Program-made: the position numbers and the translations under genes
Part shown: positions 55,706 to 64,000 of the stretch, piece by piece
Numbering within the stretch: the stretch's first letter is position 1
How the letters are laid out: every line of letters begins with the position of its first letter
The notes under the pieces: model-generated
What the model was told of the DNA's origin: nothing
The model's database searches: none
What the model saw: the letters and a program-made list of their open reading frames with translations, nothing else
Source of the DNA: Globisporangium splendens
Lineage: Eukaryota; Oomycota; Peronosporomycetes; Pythiales; Pythiaceae
Assembly: GCA_006386115.1 (NCBI GenBank)
Contig: VFIW01000005.1
Location: 558,001 to 622,000 of the forward strand
Direction of reading: 5' to 3'
DNA: 64,000 nt

Positions 55706-57760
55706 ATGAGTGACGTGCAATCCGTGGGCAGCTCGCCGTCGTCGTCGCTCGGCAACTCGCTGACGTGGGAGAATGTCACGCTCTCACCGTTCGAGATGCT
55801 CTCGATCCAGCTGGACCACGAGTTGCAGCACGCGCAGGACTCGTTTGCTCGACCGAAGCAGAACAAAAACGGCGTCGACGTGAACAAGAAGACGAACAAA
55901 GCCGACGGACGCGTCGTGGTGCGTGTGGTCGCTGCGCAAGGGCTAAAGGAGGTGCTCGCGCAGAACCCCGTGCTCGGCAATGCGACCCAAGAGCCACTGG
56001 TGCATGTATCGACGATGGTGTCCCCACTGTCTGCGTTTGAGAAGTCGACGAAGAAGCACCTGCGCACAGCTGCCGTGCCGTTTGCTGCGGATTCCGATCG
56101 TGTGTATTGGAACGAAGCGCTTGTGTACGAAGGTGTGAAAGCCAAGAACTTTACGCTCAAGGTCGGCATCCAGTGCAGCGCTGGTATCCTCGCCGACATC
56201 GTGTTGGGCGAAGTCGAGATCAGCAGTAGCGACTATTTGGATCAGCTTCCGCACGAAAAATGGGTTGATTTGAAGGCGCCAGCGTCAGCGATTGCGCAGC
56301 CATTTTCGTCGACTTGGCACGGGAAAGTGCTGCTGCGTATCACATTCGAGTACGATGCGTTTGAATGCCATGAACGCAAAGTCGCGGCGTTGATTCAGAA
56401 GAAGAAAGAGAATGATGAGAGCATTGAGCTTTTCCGAAAGACAGCGCCACTCGTGAAAGCCCAGTCGCAGCACCCTGCTGCGTATGGCACCGCGACGACC
56501 GATGCGGGGTTGTACATCCCTGGCAACCGATTCCGCATTGAAGCGCACCACCCAGGCGCTGTGAGTGTGATGCCGCTTCCTGACAAGACGCGAATTGCGA
56601 CTCCTTTTGGACGAGGTGTCGTGATTGCTTTCCGTAAGGAGACGAAGATGTACGTCGTGCAATTGGACACTGACGTTGCAGCTCGTAACCCAACGCTCGC
56701 GTACCTGCGTCAGGACATTGTGAAGGAAGAAACCGATGAGCCACGTCTCCGCATGTACATGAAGGTCGCGACTCCATACGGACTCGGGACTGTCGACGAG
56801 TTGCGTTCCCACGATGAAGTCGTTGTCGTCAAGACCGACTACGCTCGCATGTTCATGCAGAAGAAGGATGTCAAGATCCCTGAAAAGTCGATTGAAGAGA
56901 TGTCGACGAAGGACCTGATCGCCGAATCCATCAAATTGACCGACGCGGGTAACGAGCAATTTCGCAACAACAGCCTTGAGGAAGCTATCTACAGCTACTT
57001 GCGCTCGCTCGGCTACCTGCAACGTGTGGACCAAGATGGCGCTACCCACAAGGAAAAAGCTACCATGCTCCAGACGATGATTCGTTGCCATTTAAACATC
57101 GGCGCATGCAAGCTTAAGTTGGACGCTTACTACGACGCGGAGATCGCCTGCACAAACGCGTTAAGCATTTTGACTGTGTTAGCCGAGAACCGCCATGGCA
57201 ATGTCGTGACCTGGATGGGTCGCTTGGGTCTCAGTGACCAAGTGATGTTTGAAGAGTGGCCTTCGAAGGCGCGTTTCCGTCGTGCGCAGGCGTGCTTCAA
57301 GCTTGGCAAGTACGCGGACGCCAAGCAGGACCTCCTGGTTGCAGCCAAGCTCAGTCCAAAGGACAAATCGTGTCGCGCTTTGCTGGACCGTGTGACGAGA
57401 CTTTTGAACGAGCAGAAAAACCAGGAGCGAAAGACGTGGGGCGGCATCTTTGAGAGCGGCACCGAAGAAGAAGTGGACGTGTCCCTCCACGCCATCCAAA
57501 ACCAGAACAAAGACACCGGTGCTGCTGATGGTAGTGGTTCTACGAAGACCACCACCACGGCCGCGAGTGCGGAGTCGTCCATTTTCACCCGCAAGACCAA
57601 GTTGCAGCGCGAGAAGGAAGCCGCGAAGAAGAAAGCGGCGGCGCTTGCTGACGAAGAGCCGTGGTATCTCTCCCGCAAAGTACTGGCGACTGCCTCTTTG
57701 GTCACTGCGGGTGTGGCTGCCGTTACGCTGCTGGCTCTCAAGCAGCAACAGCGTTCGTAA
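55706..57760 (+). CDS. C2-TPR tail-anchored membrane protein
   Basis: A single exon encodes 684 residues. Residues about 65-220 resemble a C2 domain (VVVRVVAAQGLKEVLAQNP, VYWNEALVYEG, FTLKVGIQCS, IVLGEVEI). A middle part (about 290-400) contains two SH3-like or KOW-like segments, TPFGRGVVIAFRKE and TPYGLGTVDELRSHDE. TPR-like helices follow at about 410-570 (GNEQFRNNSLEEAIYSYL, ARFRRAQACFKLGKYADAKQ). The extreme C-terminus has a hydrophobic segment (VLATASLVTAGVAAVTLLAL) before KQQQRS, so the protein is probably tail-anchored with its domains in the cytosol. The layout recalls TPR co-chaperones at organelle surfaces. No named family was recognised. It shares a 371-base divergent promoter with the flippase gene. 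Confidence 0.8.
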   Translation: MSDVQSVGSSPSSSLGNSLTWENVTLSPFEMLSIQLDHELQHAQDSFARPKQNKNGVDVNKKTNKADGRVVVRVVAAQGLKEVLAQNPVLGNATQEPLVHVSTMVSPLSAFEKSTKKHLRTAAVPFAADSDRVYWNEALVYEGVKAKNFTLKVGIQCSAGILADIVLGEVEISSSDYLDQLPHEKWVDLKAPASAIAQPFSSTWHGKVLLRITFEYDAFECHERKVAALIQKKKENDESIELFRKTAPLVKAQSQHPAAYGTATTDAGLYIPGNRFRIEAHHPGAVSVMPLPDKTRIATPFGRGVVIAFRKETKMYVVQLDTDVAARNPTLAYLRQDIVKEETDEPRLRMYMKVATPYGLGTVDELRSHDEVVVVKTDYARMFMQKKDVKIPEKSIEEMSTKDLIAESIKLTDAGNEQFRNNSLEEAIYSYLRSLGYLQRVDQDGATHKEKATMLQTMIRCHLNIGACKLKLDAYYDAEIACTNALSILTVLAENRHGNVVTWMGRLGLSDQVMFEEWPSKARFRRAQACFKLGKYADAKQDLLVAAKLSPKDKSCRALLDRVTRLLNEQKNQERKTWGGIFESGTEEEVDVSLHAIQNQNKDTGAADGSGSTKTTTTAASAESSIFTRKTKLQREKEAAKKKAAALADEEPWYLSRKVLATASLVTAGVAAVTLLALKQQQRS

Positions 57761-57849
57761 GCCGCATACTTTGTGTGTACGTCCGTGAAAAGTTCAACGA
57801 TCGGGTGAATGCGCGCAGCGTTACAGTTTGTGCGCTATTGAGGCCACGC

Positions 57850-58375
57850 ACGCACGTACTCTACCGTTAGATACAACGATTTGTTCTCTTCTCTGGTCGA
57901 TCAAAATCTGTGGTCGCAAGCAAAGCAACTGCCAGTTATTCCAGTGGTCTTTTGTTGCCTGCCTACCTCTCTTCCGTACCGTGCAGTGTAAACACCAACG
58001 CAACAAGACATTCCGCGATTTCATTTGGCTCTTCAATACGTGTGCGCGCTTGTACCACATTGGACTCGATGATTGCCATGAGCAGTAGTGGGAATCGGAG
58101 CCTGTAGGAGAAAGCAAAAGATCCAACCAAGTGCGACAGCAATCGTACTTTCCAGAGGTACGGATGCAAATCAGACACCCCAGGTAGCCACTTGCATTTG
58201 ACGGACCAAATTGGATTTTTCATGTCAGTCAAAGTTGCCTGAAAAGAGCGAGCGAATGAACTGGTTGCATCAACTTCATTTGGGAAGAATTTCGGCAAAG
58301 ATCGGCCTCGTCAGTGCGGAATAGCTTGCAGTTTCATACCCCTATCTTTCTCTGGCATGCAAAGGAAACAGCAAA
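57850..58375 (-). repeat. Degenerate duplicated module, copy 1
   Basis: This copy shares with copy 2 in the same order: TCTCTGGTCGATCAA, GGTCGCAAGCAAA, GTGTAAACAC and GTCAGTGCGGAAT. On the minus strand it contains the open frame segment KNPIWSVKCKWLPGVSD, which has a counterpart in copy 2. No intact protein or target-site duplication was seen. Confidence 0.6.
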
Positions 58376-58629
58376 AAATCAGAACCAAAGGATTGGGTCT
58401 CGTCAATTCTCTCACTGCAGGCGTGTACGTAAAGTGATGTTCATTCAACCCACGAGTGATGGTCCGAGCAATGTCGAGCAATGTCGAGCAAAAGCTAGAG
58501 GAGATATTTGAGGCAAATCCTGCCGATGCGCCGTACAGAGACAACGACGGAGAACTCAAGAAGTGGAGTTTGAAGAAGGTCATTCGGATCCTGCGCCTCT
58601 CACATTCCCGTCGAGTAATTTTCACTATG

Positions 58630-59280
58630 ATTGTACGTGCTCGACGTTACGTCTGCACATTTTTTCTCTGGTCGATCAACATCTGGGGTCGCAAGCAAAT
58701 CAATTGTCAGTGCCAGTTTTACGAGTCTTCTCCCTGCTTCTTCCTTCCGACCGACACGCATTCAGTGCGTTGCAGTGTAAACACAAACTCAACGAGGAGT
58801 AATGGGTACCAAAGACTCAAACCTTGAACTGCGTGATGCTATCTGGTGCGCCGTGTCTCTTCGAGATTTGCGTGCGCTCGCTCGCACTACTGTGGCACTC
58901 AAGGATGATTGTCATGCACCCCGCATTGGAAGTGTCTGGTTGGGTACAGGAGTAGAGGAGGATCGGAGCCTGCAGGACTCGCTCGAGAAAGCGAAGGGTC
59001 CACATGCGACAGCGATCGCACTTTTTCAGACGTGCGGGCGCAATCAGACACTCCAGAGAGCCACTTGCCTTTGCGCACGGACCATAGTGGATTTTTCTTG
59101 TCAGTCAACCTTTGCTAGTTGGCACGAATGAGATTGATCTGGCTACTTCAACTTCGTGCAGCGGGAAGATAACCTGTGGAAGATACCCACCACAGACGCC
59201 TAGTCAGTGCGGAATCGACTGCACCTCCCCCTCCCTCTCTCTCTCTTGAGCAAGCTGACGCGCCAAAGGAAACAAATGCG
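58630..59280 (-). repeat. Degenerate duplicated module, copy 2
   Basis: This copy is similar to copy 1, spaced about 780-900 bases from it, with small insertions and deletions. The minus-strand counterpart reads KNPLWSVRKGKWLSGVSD. The shared protein-level similarity suggests that both derive from a former coding sequence. Confidence 0.6.
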
Positions 59281-60768
59281 AGTCTCGTGTCTCTTCAATG
59301 CTCCAATGGTTTCAGAGTGATTGTCATTCTCTTTGAAAGTGATGGTATTTTGGCCAGAGTGGAAGCTTCAACTTGCAGGAAATATATCACGTTTGAGGGG
59401 TTCAACTTTTTGCCATGAAATCTTTCGTGCTCGTTGACCACCAAGTTTCTGCATTGTCCAGACGCATGGTCATGGCATGATATGATTGCTACTGGAGGAC
59501 GTCGATAACCACGCAACGCAGTATTCGATGTGGTCGAAGCACTACTAAAATTTGTCGTGGTAATGGTTTGCCTAGTGGTCAATTTGCGTCGGGACGTTGA
59601 GGAAAGCGTCGAGTCCATTCGTTCGTTGGATGTACGCAATGGCAACTGTCACTCCGATAGTGGGATCATGTATTGCGACGCATTCGTTCCAAGTGAATTG
59701 TATCCAACGATCTTATGATAACGTAGAAATGTCAGAACTTTCGAAGTGCGCCACCGTGTCGCGATCTTTCAAGCGCACCATCGTCATTTCATTCGAAATA
59801 GTTTACCAAACATTCTTCTGCTCGAATGTCATCCCGCATGGATGGAAGGCGCGAGCTTTTGTTAAGATACGGAGGGATGCAGTCAACTTGGCAAGGCGCG
59901 CCTGATGTTGCTGCATCACGAACTTCAGCTGCGCACCCGATCCGAATCGTATCTTTGTGCTCAACTCCTCCGCGCTGTTGTTTTTCGATCTTTTTTTGCA
60001 TGCACTCGCTTCTACTCGGTGTATCGACAAGATTACAAACGCGGCAGGATGGACACCGCATTGAAAAGCAGCCAGCCGAAAATATTCAGACGTGTTCAAG
60101 GGGCGGGGACGCCAAACGTGCTTGCAGAATTGCGACAGCACACCATAAATTACGGTAATATTTCGTGTGCGAAACCCCCGTTATTGCAGTTTTGCACCAG
60201 CGAGAAAATCTTTCGGGCAGAAAGGGAAGAAACAGGGAGAAGGCGGGGCAGACGCGAAGGGAAAATAAAAAACGGGTGCAGGCGCGACGCCCGAGTGCGG
60301 AATGCAGGTTCTTTGCGGAAAGAACAACCCGTAAAAATAACCAAAGGGACGTGAGCGGTGAACGCGCGCGCGCACCAAGTGCACTCACTTCTCAATCTTC
60401 CACCGTCGACGCAACCCACCCACCCGGAACGCGCGCGAACCCCAACCAACCTGCCTGCACTCCACGGATCGTTTCAACGGACGATCGGAAACAGTCGACG
60501 TGCAAGCAAGAAGCCCTTTTGCGCTACAGCAGTGCAACCTTCGTGTGATCGCTTGGCTCGACGGGGACGTGATTGCAAAAGGAAAGCCCACTGCAGCCAA
60601 CCAGCTCAAGATCGCATTGTGCAGTGTACAGTTGTGCAATCCCCGTTTGCCGACAGATCGTTCGAGCTGTCCAAGAGCCAGTCGAATCGGGTACATTCAC
60701 GTGGATATATTGTCTTGTCTTGTTGATACGCTGTGGAGAATCGGCATTCCTTGATTGACAAGGGTTCA

Positions 60769-63526
60769 ATGGGTCATACAGACATGAAGTCAACGAAAGG
60801 AAAGAACGCCGATGCACTGCCGTGCTCGCGCAAAGACGGCTCGTCGTTTCAAGAGAAACCTGTTCGCATTGGCAATCCAATCGAACTGACTCGTGTGAAG
60901 CTGCAAGAACCAATCCGGCGCATTCCAGACGGAGTTTCATCCTCAATGTGGTCATCCGATGGAATTGTCCGCACATCGCGACTTTATCAACGGTCAAGCT
61001 CAACGCCTCCGTCACACGCAAGAGTCGATCTTCCGAACTACACTGTGACGCGAGATGAATCGAAGCCAGGAATGCAGCAATCGGATCGTATTTCGACTGC
61101 ATCGAATGAGGGCAGTCAGCGCGGTGTAGACAGCGATGATCGCTGTATCTCGGACTCCGTCGGAATCGATATTCAGCGATGCTGGAGTGCTCCACCCGCT
61201 GCTGAGCAGGTGAGTCAGATGCGATCTTCGAATATGGCATCACTTGTTGACTGACGATTTGTACCTGTAGGATGTCGTGCTGGATGACAACCAAGATGAA
61301 GGGCGGAATGGTATTCCATTGCGAATGGTAAGTGGAATGCGAATTACAGAATGGAAAATCGCTGTGTTATGCTCACTTTATTCTATTCAGGGTCACCTCA
61401 ATTTGGGAGAAGTCCCGAGTTCGGCTCCGTCTCGTTATGATAAAGCCAGTGATATCTGGAGCAACCATTCCCAAGCATTTGATAAATGCAACTTTTTGCG
61501 TGGGCCAGTACACGCTGGAACTGCCCCGCTAGGCTCACCCGACCCACTAGACACTCAAATCCTGTCCGACTTGTCGTTCGGCAGCACTCCAGGGTATTCG
61601 AATCAAGAATCGAATGCATCCAGTTCTGCTTGCTCGGTGACTTCAAGTCCCGACGAGTTCATTTCTGATGTTTGCCAGGCGCCTCCCGGTCTGTCACTGG
61701 TTGATAGAATTCAAGACGACTTTCCAAGAACCTCGTCGCCACTTTATGGTTCTGCTCAAGAAGCCAGAGATCAGTTTTCCTTTGGTCGAGATGCTAAAGC
61801 GAGTTCAGCATTTGACGTAATGGGAAGCATGGAAAGAACGCGAATTGGACACCACGTGGATGGCCAATATGGTGGTCATGCGCGTGATGTAACGTACAAG
61901 TTCGAAGACACTTTGTTCCGCCAAGAAGGCTCCAGGTGCTTGACCAACTTTGAGAGATCCCAGCAAAGTCGCACGCTCAGCAGAAGCATTATCCAGCCGG
62001 TGTATCCGCCACAGATGTACCTGAACAAGCCGGCTTATGCATGCCAACCGCCGCTGTCCTCAAGAGTTCATGTTCGTCCAGTTGCATTCGATCAACCGAA
62101 GTTACAGTGGCCAGTCCGAGACATGTGCTATCGTGGGACTGCTGCTCTCGAGTCTTCAGTGTCAGAACTCGGTTATGGATCTACATCGAACCTCCGATAT
62201 GGGCCAGATAACGAAACCAAGTGCGGAGGAATCTATGGTGCATTGAAGGCTTCTGAGCGATTGGCGAGGGATCAAGCTTACTTGCGCATGCTGCCTGGGC
62301 ACTCACACGATGCTTGCGATCGTTACCAAAGCGGCTTCCAACGCCCAAATGGGTTGTATCGTTCCAAATCTGGATCCAGTTGGCGACCTGATCACGAGTA
62401 CTTGCATCCTGTCGCGCACTCATACTCGTCGAACAGTCTCCTCGAAGAATTTACCTCTTCGTCGAGATCAGAAAAGTGGGAGTTGTCTGCAATCAAGGGC
62501 CACTTGCTTTTGTTTGCTCGCGATCAAAGCGGATCTCGATTTATCCAGCAGAAGCTGGAAAAGGCTGGTGATCAAGCTAAAGAGGACGCGTTTGAAGAAA
62601 TCTACCCCAATTCTCTTATCCTCATGACTGATGTCTTCGGCAACTACGTCATTCAGAAGTTCTTTGAGCACGGGTCACTGAAGCAGCAGCAGCTTTTGGT
62701 GGAGCAGATGAAGACCAACATGATCAGTCTTGCTCTTCAGATCTATGGATGCCGAGTCATTCAAAGAGCATTGGAGGTAACTCAAGTCGCCGAGCAATTG
62801 GCTTTGATTGCTGAATTGAGAGGGCATGTAATGAAGTGTATTACCGACCAGAACGGCAATCATGTTCTTCAAAAGTGCATTGAAGCTGCTTCATGGAAGA
62901 AAAGTGTTGCGTCTGGCGAAGCTCCTGGAGTGCAGACGAGAGTCACTGGCGATGACATTCAGTTTATCGTTGACGATGTTCTCGGCCATGCTGCTGCTCT
63001 GTCAACCCACTCGTACGGCTGTCGTGTTATCCAGCGAATCTTAGAGCATTGCTCTCCAGTCCAGATTCGTCCGATTGTCAGCGAGGTCATATTCAAGTGC
63101 CGCGACCTTGTGAAAGACCAGTTTGGAAACTATGTTGTGCAGCATGTGATCAGCCACGGCGAACCAGATCAACAAAGAGTGGTGATGGACGCTGTCTTTC
63201 CCGAAATCGGCCGGTGGAGTCAGCACAAGTATGCCAGCAATGTCGTTGAAGCGTGTTTGGACCACGCGAGCAAGGCTGAAATTGCGCGAACCATTGACTT
63301 TATTCTGCAGTGTGATGAAAGTGGATCGTCATGCCCATTGCTACCGATGATGAAGCACATGTACGGAAACTACGTGGTGCAAAAGCTTCTTGATAAAGCT
63401 GACCCACGCGATCGCCAACGAATTGTATGTATCATTCGACACAATGCGGATTACCTCAAGCGTTTTACCTTTGGGAAGCACGTGCTGAGCCGTTTGGAGC
63501 GTGAGCTCGCTGCGAGTTATTATTGA
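60769..63526 (+). CDS. PUF (Pumilio-family) RNA-binding protein
   Basis: Three exons, 60769-61209, 61271-61327 and 61391-63526, encode 877 residues. The first 560 are serine-rich and disordered without domains. The C-terminal part (about 565-870) is a Pumilio homology domain of eight repeats, each with a recognition helix: GSRFIQQKL, GNYVIQKFF, GCRVIQRAL, GNHVLQKCI, GCRVIQRIL, GNYVVQHVI, ASNVVEACL and GNYVVQKLL. The residues at the base-contact positions (SxxxQ, NxxxQ, CxxxQ) are of the canonical kind and would read an UGUA-type site in mRNA 3' UTRs. PUF proteins repress or localise mRNAs in the cytoplasm. The first ATG of the frame is 60769. Confidence 0.95.
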
Positions 63527-63890
63527 AGTCCTGAAGTCGACGCGGTGTGTGCACTGCAACCATGAGCTTCCACCACTACTCGTGACTGCCGGTCATTTGC
63601 GCCGACGAAGTTTGAAGAAAAAAGCAAGTTTACGTTATACGAGTATACAAATATTTCGGTACCAGTAGCTTTAGTTGTTTGAGTGAAACAAGTGCAAGGA
63701 TTAATAAAAGTGCGAGGATTTCATGAACGCCATGGTCAAGCGTCGAAGGGAACGCGTGCGTTGCTTCATCGTGAGCCATTTGTGACGGAATAGGCAGTAT
63801 TTACAAGAGATAAAAGCATTGTTTTCTATATACCGCATATCGGCATCGCATATGCAAATGATCTGGGATAAAATCGAATCAAAAAGAAGG
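63527..63890. other. Convergent intergenic region
   Basis: This is the shared 3' flank of the PUF gene and the amine oxidase gene. No element was recognised. Confidence 0.5.
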
Positions 63891-64000
63891 TTAAAGGGAT
63901 TCGGCCACCTGGTTTGCCGCACGGGTGCCGGTGTCCATGGCGCTGTGCACCGACATGCCAGGCTGTTCGAACGACGTGGCTTCTCCTGCGAAGAAGATGC
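63891..64000 (-). CDS. Flavin-containing amine oxidase, C-terminal end (partial)
   Basis: The minus-strand frame enters at the window edge and ends at a TAA at 63893-63891, giving 36 visible codons. IFFAGEATSFEQPGMSVHSA followed by MDTGTRAANQVAESL is the C-terminal FAD-binding signature of flavin amine oxidases (FAGEATS...GxxHGAxxSGxRAA in polyamine oxidase and LSD1-like enzymes). The substrate cannot be judged from this piece. The rest lies outside the window. Confidence 0.8.
   Translation of the reverse strand, partial: IFFAGEATSFEQPGMSVHSAMDTGTRAANQVAESL

Larger units (their letters stand above)
57761..60768. other. Intergenic region with duplicated degenerate module
   Basis: This 3 kb interval lacks an intact gene. 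Two related modules, about 57850-58375 and 58630-59280, flank a coding-like fragment at about 58486-58615 that reads MSSNVEQKLEEIFEANPADA on the plus strand. Downstream of the modules (59300-60768) only short open frames occur; a purine-rich stretch lies near 60220-60360. Confidence 0.55.

Noticed and set aside
1..64000. CRISPR arrays, insertion sequences, integrated virus or retroelement genes
   Set aside because: No regularly spaced repeats, transposase, integrase or reverse transcriptase motifs were seen on either strand.

Overview
The window looks like nuclear DNA of an oomycete (stramenopile). Genes are dense and on both strands, introns are short (about 50-110 nt, up to about 290) with GT-AG ends, and coding third positions are GC-rich. 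The gene set includes a FYVE-GAF protein, an IQM-like protein, a CRT-like transporter, a very long P4-ATPase and a haem peroxidase, which together are typical of oomycetes. The genus cannot be settled from the sequence alone. No mobile element, CRISPR array, rRNA or convincing tRNA was seen.
Layout. 0-8 kb: 3' part of TTC27, a nine-exon AWS-SET-PHD histone methyltransferase, a 96-aa two-exon gene and a small longin-like gene. 8-15 kb: a RUN-RhoGAP-TLDc gene and a WEE1/MYT1-type kinase, divergently transcribed. 15-22 kb: RPL26, whose start codon is split by an intron; a degenerate kinesin-like gene with an apparent frameshift; an IQM-like gene. 22-24.4 kb: intergenic. 24.4-34 kb: an IQ/armadillo-like gene, a CRT-like transporter, a truncated cyclic-nucleotide phosphodiesterase behind a coiled coil, and VPS51. 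34-40 kb: cytochrome c peroxidase, a 5'-truncated GAF fragment, a decayed PP2C copy and its intact neighbour, a mitochondrial PDP-like PP2C. 40-46.6 kb: gene-poor, with FYVE-GAF and ACBP. 46.6-57.8 kb: DDX10/Dbp4 helicase, a Tudor-like gene, a P4-ATPase flippase and a C2-TPR tail-anchored protein. 57.8-60.8 kb: a degenerate duplicated module. 60.8-64 kb: a PUF RNA-binding protein and the 3' end of a flavin amine oxidase.
How the genes relate. Most are housekeeping genes without operon-like logic. Several relate to membrane traffic (VPS51, P4-ATPase, FYVE-GAF, RUN-RhoGAP-TLDc) and two are likely mitochondrial (cytochrome c peroxidase, PDP-like PP2C). Divergent pairs share short promoters. Gene decay is notable between 30 and 41 kb and between 57.8 and 59.3 kb. 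Exon structures were built by hand from splice signals, reading frame and family alignment recalled from knowledge; all joins given keep frame.
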